Part shown: positions 47,170 to 59,109 of the stretch, one piece after another
Position numbering within the stretch: the stretch's first letter is position 1
How the letters are laid out: each line of letters begins with the position of its first letter
DNA from: Lycorma delicatula
Lineage: Eukaryota > Arthropoda > Insecta > Hemiptera > Fulgoridae
Length of the DNA stretch: 64,000 nucleotides
Direction of reading: 5' to 3'
Assembly: GCF_047948215.1 (NCBI RefSeq)
Contig: NC_134455.1
Coordinates: forward strand, 160,066,575-160,130,574
Translations under genes and position numbers: made by a program
Notes under the pieces: model-generated
Told to the model about the DNA's origin: nothing
Seen by the model: only the letters and a program-made list of their open reading frames with translations
The model's database searches: none

Positions 47170-49260
47170 CAGGGTGAGACATAATGACTGAAAGGAATGA
47201 AGAGAATGGAAAGATCATCATGTTGTATTCTGCCTGCTGCAGATTCCTGGCATCATTGTTTCCATCTATTTCTGTCCCATGCTTTTCTTTTCGTCTCATC
47301 ATAACCTTTACTATTCTTTATGTCACACCCTCTTCCTTCCTCTTCTTTTTTGACATTCAACAGAGCCTTCAAAACCTGTATTTTGTTACTCCTTTTCCCC
47401 TAATTAATGCCTGATCCAGTCACTTCTGATAGTCACTAATATTTTTTCTATCTTCATTTATTCTTCTTAATACTTCTACATTACTTACTCTGTTTAGCCA
47501 TTTTATCTTCTCTATCTTGCTTCAGACCCACATCTCAAAAGCCTCGATCCTATCTTTTTCCTTTATCCCCCAGTGACCATCTTTCACTATCGTACAAAAA
47601 TATACTGCAAACTTAGCATTTTACCAATCTCTTCCTCAGGTTCAGATCTATGTTGCTGCAGAGTAGGTTTTTCTTTCTAAAAAAGCTTTCTTTGCTATTG
47701 CAATTCTCTTCTTTACTCCTTCAGTCTTTGGTGTGTACTATCTCAAGATAACTGAATCTTTTTACTTGTGCAATTTTTCCTTCTGCTGTTACATCATCCC
47801 TCTCATTCACCTTCATAATTTTTGTTTTCCTCACATTTATTTTCATTCCATATGCCTTCATCCCTACTTCCAATGCTTTTATCATTCCTTCTAATGTTTG
47901 AGTGTCTTTAGCTACAATCAGCAAATCTGATACAATTTATATTTCTTCCACCTATGCTTACTCCTTTTTGGCCATCCAATATTTCTTTGACATAAACAAT
48001 GAACAGTGTAGGTGATACTGTGCCTCACTCTGCTAATTCTGACAAATTTGTGAGATTCTCATTTATTTCCACAGCTATGTTTTCTTTCATACACAATTCT
48101 CTGATCAGACTCTTATCCTTCCAATCAACTCTCTCTTCTTTCAGAATCTCAAATAACTTTTCCCACTGTACTCCTGTCAAATGCCTTTTCCAGATCTATG
48201 AAACCCAAGCTCAATTCTCTTCCTCCTTCAAAACAGTCATTGATTCAACAGTCATTCTAGTCATTTTGATCAATCTTACAGCTTCTCTTGTTTCTTTCCT
48301 TTTCTGAATCCAAACTGTTCTTCCCTAACATTCTTCTCCATTTTTTAATTAACCTTCTATTCATAACTCAACATTATTTTTACAGCATGAGATATTAAGC
48401 TGATAGTTCTACGTTCTTCACATTTTTTTTGGTTCCAACCTTTTTAGGTATCTGTAAATTATTGTTTTCACAAAATCTTCTGGCCACAGTCCAGTATCAT
48501 AAATTGTATTTCACATTGAGAGTATTTCATCTATTCCTTCATTTTTTGAACATTTAAAGAGTTCTATTAGAAGTTCATCTACTCCTGTTGCTTTTCTCCA
48601 TGTCTTTGATAGTTGCTTATCTGTTCTTCATGTCTTTAATAGCTTGTACAAATTCAGATCTCAAATTTGGTGGGCCTTTCTGCTCTTCTAAAACTTCTTC
48701 TTTCACCTAAACTTGCCATGTTTCCAGTTTCCTTCTTCCTAGATACAGGTCCTCTATATACTCTTCCCATTGTTTATCTATTTACAAACATTGTTTCTTT
48801 ATAAATGTTTTAACCATCTTTCTTTTCAATTTCTCTTATTTTATAAGTAGGATTTTTTTATTCCATGTGCTGTTTTTTACCTTCTTATACATGTCATACT
48901 TCTTTTTCTTTTCTAAATCTTTTATGTCTTTACATTCTTCTTTCAGACACCTTTTCCTAGCTTTATGTGTTTCTTTCTTTCATCTGTTATTCAACGTTTG
49001 ATAGGTTGCTCTTTTGTATTCTCCTTCTTTATTTTTATATTTTTTTCTTTCTTCCATTTCTTGTGTTACCCCAGGTTTCTTTGCTCAGGTGTCTTCATAG
49101 AAACCAATTCCTTTCTCTGCAGCTTCCCTCACAGATGATTTTATCCTTGAACACATTTTCTCTGTTGGTTCATTTTCCCTTTTACCTTGAGTAATTGCCC
49201 CTTTGACAGCAATTCACCCACTTTTACTCTCCCATGCCCTCTAGTCTTTCTATATTCCAT
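47170..49260 (-). pseudogene. RTE-like LINE reverse transcriptase remnant
   Basis: Minus-strand pieces from the N-terminus: ELRSEFVQAIKDM (48640), KNVKNVELSA-type block (48400), GFIDLEKAFD (48190-48215, RT catalytic Asp region), and VAKDTQTLEGMIKALEVGMK, AYGMKINVRKTKIMKVNERD (47780-47910). The last is the family pattern after the ADD box: FADDxxxxAxxxxxLxxML then YGMKINxxKTK. The order matches RTE-type RT. 3' end near 47170 by loss of recognisable frame. Heavily mutated. Confidence 0.68.
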
Positions 49261-50070
49261 TTCTTCACCTTCATTGCAGAGAGTGGAAGAAGAGAGAGAA
49301 TTGCAGTGCAAGAGCCAGTGTTAATAACCTGACTTATCTCGGGAATGGAATGGATTGCAAGGATAGCAGGAGTTTACTATCTCCCTCCCAATTGCAGAAC
49401 CTGGAAACAAAAGTCCTTGGCTGCTGTATCTTTCTTTTTATCTGGCCGGTCATCATTATTTGTTTAATGGCAGTTATAGATTTTATGTGTTTTATTTGTC
49501 TGACTTGTCTCCTTGTTTTATGTTGTAACATATACAGTTTGAACAGTTCAAACTAGCGAACTAGGAGATGACATCAATAGCTGCACAAACATGTTCAGGA
49601 CACAATATGTAACCTAAGATAAAAATACCAACATCTTATCACCATGTAATGCTGCACTTACAGATAAAATTCTCTCCTACCAAAAATGCATAATTTGCTA
49701 AAAAAATAATAAGTTAAAAATCATATTTTGTAAAATTAAAAATAATTAATAAAGCTGCTTAAAAATTAAAAAAATTAGTTCTAGAACAATGGAACACAAT
49801 ATAACCCAACAATTTTGTAGAAATTCTGCTTTCGTAGATTCTCTCAAACATACAGATGATGCAAATATAAAAATGTAAACGTACATTATTATAAAAATTA
49901 GTCCCCATTAAAATATAATAACAGATATAAAATAAATGAATTGCAATCAGATACATATTAAACATATATACATTTAATCATTATTTTGATCTTTACTACT
50001 ACTGTAATTTTCACCTGAACTTAAATTTATAACAAAATGTTTAGTTTGAGTGTCAATACATACTTGATTT
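49261..50070. other. Intron, no feature recognised
   Basis: 49270-49556 is less AT-rich and may be a 5' part of the adjoining LINE; not supportable. Confidence 0.4.
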
Positions 50071-50510
50071 GCCAATACTAGTCTTTAATTTTTTTGACAT
50101 GTTGACAGATCTTTATTCTTTCATCTATAGAAATGTTTACAAATTTTAATTTGCATGTTTCCATAATATAAACTGTCTGATGTAAAACATATTACAACAT
50201 GCAATCCAGTTTTTGACTTGAACCCATATTAGTTCTATGAGATTCAAATCCAGATAACGATGTGTTAAGTATAACAAACATAACAATACTTCCTTCTGAA
50301 ATTGTTCATTCTATTTGAATTTTTTGTCTTTTTCTTATTAAGTTGTATTAATTTGTAAGATCCACTTTTAAAACTGATATTATTTCCTTTAGCCAGTCTA
50401 TCACCGAATTTTTGTTTGATAAGAAACTTATTTTCTTTGGTGATGTGAAATGGTGCATTGTCTATTGTTACTGACTGCTACTTGTTGCTCTGATTCCAAA
50501 CTGAGAGAGG
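50070..50510 (-). pseudogene. DDE transposase remnant (tentative)
   Basis: Minus-strand frame near 50340-50470 reads TIDNAPFHITKENKFLIKQK then FGDRL, resembling the DNAPxH block (second catalytic Asp) of DDE transposases. Further down LNLIELIWxQVKNWI-like text (50190-50250) resembles the LNPIELxWxxxKxxI block with the third acidic residue. The family cannot be named from this. 50511-51397 shows nothing else I can support. Confidence 0.45.
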
Positions 50511-51397
50511 AAATACTTGATGGTAACAGCTTGACGGTCAAAGTCAAGGAAACAAAAGTCGCAAAGTATTAATAAACACCATTAAGTCTTTTGCTTGGAG
50601 ACAGCATGCACTCGTAAGAAACTTGACCGGCCTTATGCAGAATCATTTGGAATCAAACTACCATGTGGCTTTGTTGGTAAGACCAGATGAGGTGCTCTGT
50701 TTTTGTAAGCTGTGAGGTAGAGGATCTTTTAAGCTTTCTTTCTGGAGTACAATGTTTTCATAATTAATGTCATTAAATTAAAAGTTAGAATTTTTTTAAA
50801 TATTCTAACTTGTCTGCTTATACAGAAATGTTCTTTTATTTCTTGTACCTATTCATATATTCTCTTCTTTACATATTTCTTTCTTACAGCTGACTGTTGG
50901 TAACTTTTCATGTTACATCCCCAGAAAAACCAAACGGGAAGCAATTTTAACCTCAGAATATTTAACAGAAGACTGTGCCATGCTAACAGAATTGGTAGGA
51001 AATGATATTCTATTGCCTTCCTCCTATAGACCAGCTGTTGAAATCCAACAAGTGGAATGGATGCTAATTGCAGTCACTCTTAACACAGATAACAGTAGAT
51101 AAGCTACTGCCAGCATAGTTCTAAAGATAAATGGAGTGTGCAAGCCCCAGTAGCAACGTCAAGGTTCTATACTCCCTAAGTGAAACAGCAATAATTATAA
51201 ATAATTAATTATACAAAAACAGTTATTAACTCGCTACTTAAAATAAGTAATCTGAGTATTGTTTTTTAAATGATTTTTCTTAAAAAAAAGAAATAATATA
51301 TTTACATTCTTTAAACAGTGGTAAATGGAAATCACTTCGTAAAGAATATTAATGAAAAATATTTACGCAAGAGATAAATATGTATATAAATATTTAC

Positions 51398-51482
51398 CTT
51401 CATTTAAATCATGAGTAATGTCTTCTTCATTAAGTTCTTCACTGTTTAAAAAGTCATTTATTCTATTTAAAGACACAGATGC
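51398..51482 (-). CDS. ABCC: ABCC exon: TMD1-NBD1 linker
   Basis: 85 nt, phase 0 to 1. It encodes ASVSLNRINDFLNSEELNEE followed by DITHDLNE, the acidic linker that follows the last TMD1 helix (family pattern QASVSLxRIxxFLxxEEL). Acceptor TTTTCAG, donor GAAG|GTAAAT. The split codon G|CT joins to the next exon as Ala, giving a continuous reading frame into NBD1. Confidence 0.92.
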
Positions 51483-52213
51483 CTGAAAATTAAATGTTTA
51501 TTAATGTTTTTCAAGATCATCTGCATACAATGTTTAAGTTAAGTACTTAGAAAATTTGAGAAAGTAATTTTTCACAAATACTTATCAATCTAGGGTCTTA
51601 ATGGACAGTGGTATAAATGTCTTTATTCTAGTGTCAGAAGTGGATCACACATACAAAACCACGCAACACATATTTCATTAGGACGCTCACTAAAACAAAG
51701 AATTAGTGAAAGTATATGTGGGAAAAAACTTTTTTACATGGGAGTCTATCATAAATTTTTGTTTAATTATATTAACTGAATCAACAGTAGAGTACTTGCA
51801 TTATATTATACTAAATGATACATTCAGTTGAAACTGTGTAAATTGAGATGACTTTTTTTTTTAAAAATTACAATTCATGTCAACTGTGGGAAAAGGAAAT
51901 GAAATATTTACATTTGATATAGTGTATTGTTTAACTTTTCCACATGTATTTATTCTTATCATTAACACGTATTACATTATTTTTCTTAATACTTATTTAT
52001 TTATAAAGCAGGTGACAGATTTTGACAACTAATTGTGGTTAATGACTGATCGTAATGTTCTGGTTCATCCAGAAATCTTTTCCTTGACATTTAAACCTCC
52101 TTAATCAGTATTTGTATACTTTGTTATTATAGTATAGCTATCAAATAGGCTATGTCTTATCTTATACAAACTTTATCGTTTTCTTAATTACATTTAGTCA
52201 GCTATTGTATTTC
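51483..52213. other. Intron, no feature recognised
   Basis: AT-rich, nothing supported. Confidence 0.6.
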
Positions 52214-52243
52214 ACTAAAACCGGAGATGTATCTCCGGTTTTA
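52214..52243. repeat. Perfect 14-bp hairpin, 2-nt loop
   Basis: 52214-52227 and 52230-52243 are exact reverse complements around GT. It lies at the left border of the inverted LINE 5' region. Confidence 0.95.
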
Positions 52244-54005
52244 GACATGGATTGATACCACCATTAGATCTGGCGATGTGGCGGCCACGGTCGAAGTTAT
52301 TTGCAGGTGTAACGGAGGCCTTTTGCTGTCCATATGCCCCCCGCGATGGCAAGCATGTAGTTAAGGTGCCCATGTTTTTCGGCGCATGGGAGCCCTGAAA
52401 ACCTCTGTGTATAAGGGCCTGGAGTCAGTGCAGAGACTGCACATCCGCTCTCTGCCAAGACATATAGTTTACTCTGTAGCTGTCACTTTCTTCTTTTCAT
52501 CAATAAGTATTTCACTAAGACGGACTTGGCTTCTGGTCTGGCGTCCGTTTTCTTCTCTACAGGAGCAGCTTTCTGTTTTGGTGAACCATCTTCAGGAGGC
52601 TGTACTACTATCTTTGGCTTGACAGCTTCTTTACTGCTGAAAGGCTTCATTTTGTTTTCAATGATCCTTTCAATTAAGCCAGCCAAAGTGGGCGCAAGTT
52701 TGTTAATGATTAGAGTCTCATCAACAGCAACTGGAACAGGAGCAGGAACAGCAGCCGCAGCCTGAGCATAGGTTGTTGTTGCTCTAGGTTTTCAGGCATT
52801 TACAATCTTCTTTGTTTCGAAGTAGTTGACCTTATGCAGGGTTTTTACTTCCTGCACAGTCACCTCGTCTTTGTAGACAGGACAGTTTCTGGATCTACAA
52901 GAATGCGTTCCTTTGCAATTGATACATGTAGAAGTCTCTTTATACGGCTCTCCTTCATGCACCTCATCACCGCACACACATATTTGCGGTCTTTCACATC
53001 TAAGAGCGGTGTGGCCAAAGCGTTGGCACTTAAAGCACCTCATTGGCTACGGGAAAAATGTCCGCACATCCAATCGATGAATCCCTGCTCTTACCTTCTC
53101 CGGCAAAGTAGGCCGGTTGAAAGTGAGGACATGAGAGGCTGAGGGTAGGACCTCACCATTCCTTTTCATGTTCAATCGACGACACTCTATTACTCCTTGT
53201 GATGACAACTCCTCAACAATCTCTTGCTCCGAGCAATTTAGAAGATCCCGACAGACGACTACCCCCCTTGAGGTGTTGAGCGTGCCGTGGGGATCGACGC
53301 GTACAACCAATTCTACAATCATTTTAAGCCCTAGGATCTTCTGAGACTGAGCATCATTTACAGTCTCAACATGAAGTACAATGAAGGTCTTCCTTATTTC
53401 TTTAACAGGGCCTCCAGCGCATTTAGTTATTTCTCGAGCAATGAGAAAAGGACTCACCCTCGAGAAATTACCATCCTCCTTTGTAATGACCAAGTATTTC
53501 AGTTTTGGAACATTACTATTCTTGAAAAAAGCTTTTTGTAAGCTTTTTCTACCCTCAACTTCAATTTTCTTTGATTCCGCACTCTTTCTCCGTTTTGCCT
53601 CAGGCGAAACGGCCGGTTCTAAACGAGGGTGTTTACCTGAACCCACGTAAGGTGCCACGTTTTTATTTTTATCAGTTTGCATGACCTTTGATCCCTTCTG
53701 TAGTAAGGCTAGCCGCCGGGGTACACCCCCACTCCAGGGCTACCAACCCTGGAGGTCCGTTCCGGTACTCCGGTGGAACCTGCATATGTCTTGGCAGAGA
53801 GCGGATGCGCAGTCTCTGCACTGACTCCAGCCCCTTATACACAGAGGTTTTCAGGGCTCCCATGCGCCGAAAAACATGGGCACCTTAACTACATGCTTGC
53901 CATCGCGGGGGGCATATGGACAGCGAAAGGCCTCCGTTACACCTGCAAATAACTTCGACCGTGGCCGCCACATCGCCAGATCTAATGGTGGTATCAATCC
54001 ATGTC
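52243..54005. repeat. 222-bp inverted repeat around LINE ORF1
   Basis: 52243-52465 and 53784-54005 are inverted near-identical copies (for example AACTTCGACCGTGGCCGCCA on the plus strand at 53951). The right arm is the native 5' region of the minus-strand LINE; the left arm is an inverted copy joined to the 3' side of ORF1. Confidence 0.9.
52483..53682 (-). pseudogene. LINE ORF1 (gag-like, CCHC zinc knuckles)
   Basis: One continuous frame broken only by two stops. 53682-53047: MQTDKNKNVAPYVGSGKHPR, then KLKYLVITKEDGNFSRVSPF, FLIAREITKCAGGPVKEIRK, and TLPEKVRAGIHRLDVRTFFP. After a stop, PMRCFKCQRFGHTALRC (CCHC knuckle), CVCGDEVHEGEPYKETSTCI and CINCKGTHSCRSRNCPVYKD. After a second stop comes an Ala/Pro-rich stretch and AGLIERIIENKMKPF to the end at 52483. 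This is the nucleic-acid-binding ORF1 protein of jockey/I-type LINEs. The 5' UTR continues to about 54223. No ORF2 (endonuclease/RT) follows: the element breaks at about 52466. Confidence 0.85.
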
Positions 54006-54223
54006 CTTAATCGTTAAAAAATATCGTACCTGCAGGTGGCCGTGAAATCCAGTCCTTAAACTCGGCCTGTAGATATAATTCGGCCGAACAATAGTATGTC
54101 CGAGAACAAAACTCGGAACTCCGCTAGCCAGCTGCATGTATTGTACGTGAGTGCAGTTGTTGCCGCCCTGGACGTGGAACGTAGATGTTGTGTTCCGGAC
54201 GTGGGGATTATCTACCTCAGGGC
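53683..54223 (-). promoter_or_regulatory. LINE 5' untranslated region
   Basis: GC-rich DNA upstream of ORF1, starting about 54223 at the edge of the ATT microsatellite. Family knowledge: LINE 5' UTRs hold an internal promoter; none of its elements could be confirmed here. Confidence 0.5.
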
Positions 54224-54285
54224 ATTATTATTATTTATTATTTTTATTATTTATTATTATTAGTAGTAGTAGTAGAAGTAGTAGT

Positions 54286-54341
<56 letters not shown>
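54224..54341. repeat. (ATT)n / (AGT)n microsatellite
   Basis: Long ATT array with an internal AGT/AGA block (54260-54287). The ATT block continues unbroken from about 54288 to 54341. Confidence 0.95.
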
Positions 54342-54632
54342 GAATACCTTCCTTAGGATTATATCTATACTTTCCCTCAAAATTGGAAATATAGTCATGG
54401 GAAATAATTTGCTTAGGTACAGCAGAAGACAACCAAAGCTCTAGACAGTTAACAGAAACTGAGTCACTGCATGGTTTCAAGCAGTAAAAAAACAAGGATG
54501 CATTGGTGACTTTAGTTATGAAGTTTATTACCAATGAAGAGAGAAACCTTTTGTTCAAACTTATATTATTAGACTTAATATTTAATTTTAATAATTAGAT
54601 ATCACATATTCAATTGAGAAATCAGTACTCAC

Positions 54633-54779
54633 TTGAACTAAACTGCCAACCATAACAGGAAATAAAGCCAGAGGAATTTGAAGCAGATTGAATAATGACA
54701 AACAAACAAATGCCACTTGAGGAGTAAGTAAATTATCTTCATTACTCAGCAAAAAACATGAGAATGAAGCAAGAGCCAT
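54633..54779 (-). CDS. ABCC: ABCC exon: TMD1 final helices
   Basis: 49 codons, phase 0 to 0, starting MALASFSCFLLSNEDNLLTP and ending FPVMVGSLVQ. It includes VAFVCLSLFNLLQIPLALFP, the family sequence TAFVSLxLFNLLRFPL in which the last TMD1 helices lie. The initial ATG is an internal Met after a CTTAAG acceptor, not a start codon. Donor CAA|GTGAGT. Continuity with the upstream exon (TPYL|MALASF) and downstream exon (SLVQ|ASVSLNRI) matches the family alignment. Confidence 0.94.
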
Positions 54780-54937
54780 CTTAAGAAAAAAATTAAAAAA
54801 ATAAATATAAAAACTGAACTTTCAAAAACCCTTTAATATTAATGAGTATAAATTTGATACTTGTTCTCATACCAATTAAAGCAAATAATCCAAAGGGACA
54901 TAGAAAAATGTTTTAATAAATATTTGGTTAGAAACTA

Positions 54938-55017
54938 TTTACATTTCTCTAAATACTGAAGAAATGTAAATTGCATTTGCTTTTACTCAATGCAATAAAT
55001 CAATATTGCATTGAGTA
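54938..55017. repeat. Two adjacent hairpins in ABCC intron
   Basis: TTTACATTTC at 54938-54947 pairs with 54961-54970. TACTCAATGCAAT at 54984-54996 pairs exactly with 55005-55017 (8-nt loop). The rest of 54780-55549 shows nothing else. Confidence 0.9.
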
Positions 55018-55549
55018 GGACCTATTTAAAGCTTAATTAGCAACTTCTGCAATTCATAGTGCTGCATTAACAATAACAGTAATTAATGTTGTAATCACTA
55101 ATCAATACTATATTTTCTGTTAATTTAGCACATCATTATTATTATTATTGTACATTAATTAATTGGTTTCTTCTAAAGTTCATGCATTAGTCAATGTATA
55201 TTTTATACTTTCAATTTCAGCAATTGTTATTATGAATTTTGTTTTCTTTCATTCATTCTTTACATTAGACATTAAATATTTCATCCTTCTTCTTAAAAAA
55301 AAATTCATAAATGTGCATCCAAGGTTGTAATAAATAAAAAAAAGGATTGTTGAGTTACATTTTAAACCTACTATCAGGTCTGATAAGAGTGCAAGTCTGG
55401 TTTGAATACTCTTTTATTCTCTAGTTAGCATGTTTGATTAAAAACATTTGAGATCGTACTTTTTGGCTACTATGAGCTGGTCTCATAAAGTGTAAACTCT
55501 GAATCAATCTATTACTCAATATAATGTTTTAAATCTATAATCAACTCAC

Positions 55550-55687
55550 CAGATAAGGAGTACACAACCAGAAAAAAGACATTGAGGCCAAAAGATACGA
55601 TGTTCTTTTTAAATATTTAATTTCTTTATTGCGAATTTTTAAAATCTTTTGCTCAAAAAATGGTTCCCATGCATAGAATCTTAGAGC
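55550..55687 (-). CDS. ABCC: ABCC exon: last part of TMD1 (LRFYAWEP segment)
   Basis: 46 codons in phase 0 at both ends. The translation contains ALRFYAWEPFFEQKILKIRN and RNKEIKYLKR, then the start of a membrane helix (SMSFFWLCTPYL). In ABCC proteins the xLKxYAWEP sequence is the cytoplasmic loop that couples TMD1 to an NBD. The acceptor (pyrimidine-rich tract ending TTCTTTAG) and donor (CTG|GTGAGT) are good. This is the most N-terminal exon I could recognise. The preceding exon should end with the conserved NGIK stretch in phase 0, and nothing like it was found between 55688 and 64000. Confidence 0.93.
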
Positions 55688-56295
55688 CTAAAGAATTAAA
55701 GAAAAATCACAAATAAAATTACAATTGCTGGTAATAAAGAAACGTATAATATTATTTACCACTTTAGTCATCACCTTTGTTTTAAGAAAATTAATATTTG
55801 TAAAAATATATTACACAGATACATATGATAGTTTTGCATTTAACATAAAACCACATGTTTACTTCTGTTGTACGAGTAGAACAAATAAATTTAGTTTTCT
55901 TCGTTTTTTATGCAGTTGATTCATGTAATGTTACTGGTGCTGTCTGAGCTCATTCTACTAGCCAAAACAACGAAAAAAGTTCACATAAACATGGGTCAGG
56001 AAACGCTCCGTCAGCGGGAGTTATGGCTAGCGAAAGATTTCCCCCTGATTCCTGTGTAAAGAGTGTAATAAAACCTTACTGAGATTCTAACAACCCAAAT
56101 TAAAGAGATAAAATTGATGGTCACTTATGGACTTTGACCTGAAAAATCGAATAAAACGGACTCCAGAACCATACCTCCAGTAGTTTTCATAATATTTGAC
56201 GTAAAACGGAAAAATGTTTTGCCTTGTTTTTTTTACTTTTGTAATACAAATACTTTGTTAAACGACTAAATGCGTAAAACCTATATCAAACCTTG

Positions 56296-58876
56296 TTTTT
56301 TTTTTTGTCTTCAGTCATTTGACTGGTTTGATGCAGCTCTCCAAGATTCCCTATCTAGTGCTAGTCGTTTCATTTCAGTATACCCTCTACATCCTACATC
56401 CCTAACAATTTGTTTTACATATTCCAAACGTGGCCTGCCTACACAAGTTTTTCCTTCTACCTGTCCTTCCAATATCAAAGCGACTATTCCAGGATGCCTT
56501 AGTATGTGGCCTATAAGTCTGTCTCTTCTTTTAACTATATTTTTCCAAATGCTTCTTTCTTCATCTATTTGTCGCAATACCTCTTCATTTGTCACTTTAT
56601 CCACCCATCTGATTTTTAACATTCTCCTATAGCACCACATTTCAAAAGCTTCTAATCTTTTCTTCTCAGATACTCCGATTGTCCAAGTTTCACTTTCATA
56701 TAAAGCGACACTCCAAACATATACTTTCAAAAATCTTTTCCTGACATTTAAATTAATTTTTGATGTAAACAAATTATATTTCTTATTGAAGGCTCGTTTC
56801 GCTTGTGCTATTCGGCATTTTATATCGCTCCTGCTTCGTCCATCTTTAGTAATTCTACTTCTCAAATAACAAAATTCTTCTACCTACATAATCTTTTCTC
56901 CTCCTATTTTCACATTCATTGGTCCATCTTTGTTATTTCTACTACCATCTCATTACTTTTGTTTTCTTCTTGTTTATTTTCATGCGATAGTTCTTGCGTA
57001 GGACTTCATCTATGCCGTTCATTGTTTCTTCTAAATCCTTTTTATTCTCTGCTAGAATTACTATATCATCAGCAAATCGTAGCATCTTTATCTTTTCACC
57101 TTGTATTGTTACTCCGAATCTAAATTCTTCTTTAACATCATTAACTGCTAGATCCAGGGAACATCCTTGTCGGACTCCCTTTCTTATTACGGGTTCTTTC
57201 TTATGTTCTTCAATTATTACTGTTGCGTGTTTTGTTCCTGTACATGTTAGCAATTGTTCTTCTATCTCTGTATTTGAACCCTAAATTTTTTAAAATGCTG
57301 AACATTTTATTCCAGTCTACATTATCGAATGCCTTCTCTAGGTCTATAAACGCTAAGTATGTTGGTTTGTTTTTCTTTAATCTTCCTTCTACTATTAATC
57401 TGAGGCCTAAAATTGCTTCCCTTGTCCCTATACTTTTCCTGAAACCAAATTGATCTTCTCCTAACACTTCTTCCACTCCCCTCTCAATTCTTCTGTATAG
57501 AATTCTAGTTAAGATTTTTGATGCATGACTAGTTAAACTAATTGTTCTGTATTCTTCACATTTATCTGTCCCTGCTTTCTTTGGTATCATTACTATAACA
57601 CTTTTTTTGAAGTCTGACGGATATTCCCCTTTTTCATAAATATTACACACCAGTTTGTATAATCTATCAATCGCTTCCTCACCTGCACTGCGCAGTAATT
57701 CTACAGATATTCCGTCTATTCCAGGAGCCTTTCTGCCATTTAAATCTTTTAATGCTCTCTTAAATTCAGATCTCAGTATTGTTTCTCCCATTTCATCCTC
57801 CTCAACTTCTTCTTCTTCCTCTATAACACCATTTTCTAATTCATTTCCTCCGTATAACTCTTCAATATATTCCACCCATCTATCGACTTTACCTTTCGTA
57901 TTATATATTGGTGTACCATCTTTGTTTAACACATTATTACATTTTAATTTATGTACCCCAAAATTTTCCTTAATTTTCCTGTATGCTCCGTCTATTTTAC
58001 CAATGTTCATTTCTCTTTCCACTTCTGAACACTTTTCTTTAATCCACTCTTCTTTCGCCAGTTTGCACTTCCTGTTTATAGCATTTCTTAATTGCCGATA
58101 GTTCCTTTTACTTTCTTCATCACTAGCATTCTTATATTTTCTACGTTCATCCATCAGCTGCAATATATCGTCTGAAACCCAAGGTTTTCTACTAGTTCTC
58201 TTTATTCCGCCTAAGTTTGCTTCTGCTGATTTAAGAATTTCCTTTTTAACATTCTCCCATTCTTCTTCTACATTTTCTACCTTATCTTTTTTACTCAGAC
58301 CTCTTGCGATGTCCTCCTCAAAAATCTTCTTTACCTCCTCTTCCTCAAGCTTCTCTAAATTCCACCGATTCATCTGACACCTTTTCTTCAGGTTTTTAAA
58401 CCCCAATCTACATTTCATTATCACCAAATTATGGTCGCTATCAATGTCTGCTCCAGGGTAAGTTTTGCAGTCAACGAGTTGATTTCTAAATCTTTGCTTA
58501 ACCATGATATAATCTATCTGATACCTTGCAGTATCGCCTGGCTTTTTCCAAGTGTATATTCTTCTATTATGATTTTTAAATTGGGTGTTGGCAATTACTA
58601 AATTATACTTCGTGCAAAACTCTATAAGTCGGTCCCCTCTTTCATTCCTTTTGCCCAGCCCGTATTCACCCACTATATTTCCTTCCTTGCCTTTTCCAAT
58701 GCTTGCATTCCAACTATCTCCAACTATTATTAAATTTTCATCTCCTTTTACGTGTTTAATTGCTTCATCAATCTCTTCGTATACACACTCTACCTCATCA
58801 TCATCATCATGGGCGCTTGTAGGCATATAGACGTTAACAATCGTTGTCGGTTTAGGTTTTGATTTTATCCTTATTA
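56296..58876 (-). mobile_element. RTE-clade LINE, 5'-truncated, with poly(A)
   Basis: Flanked by CAAACCTTG at 56287-56295 and 58877-58885, a perfect 9-bp target-site duplication; the T-run at 56296 is the poly(A) tail. A long open frame (to 57210) holds most of the endonuclease: IRIKSKPKPTTIVNVYMPTS, IIVGDSWNASIGKGKEG, RYQIDYIMVKQRF and DIDSDHNLVIMKCRL. The RT follows: GRKAPGIDGISVELLRSAGE, EYRTISLTSHASKILTRILY, GEDQFGFRKSIGTREAIL, and TYLAFIDLEKAFDNVDWNKM. After one frameshift come GVRQGCSLDLAVN and LRFADDIVILAEN (57055-57085). After another comes the C-terminal part ending RESWRAASNQSND just before the poly(A). EN + RT in one frame without RNase H and this 3' end fit RTE. Only a few lesions: relatively young. 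Confidence 0.9.
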
Positions 58877-59109
58877 CAAACCTTGTATAGAATTTAATTC
58901 TGAGAAGATTGAAGTAAAATAATCCAATAAAAAACAAATACAAGTTCAAGAAATTTGATTTTATTACTCACACTTACCGTATCTTTTAAATGTTATAAAC
59001 TACAGAAAATTACATTAACATACAACTGATACAATGTTAAAAAAATAAAAATTTAATTGATACATTTAAGAAAATTTACAATAAATTTTCAAACATTAGT
59101 CAGTCCTTC

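Noticed and set aside
57655..58101. 148-codon plus-strand open frame (and others nearby on plus)
   Set aside because: Shadow of the RTE LINE reading frame on the minus strand.
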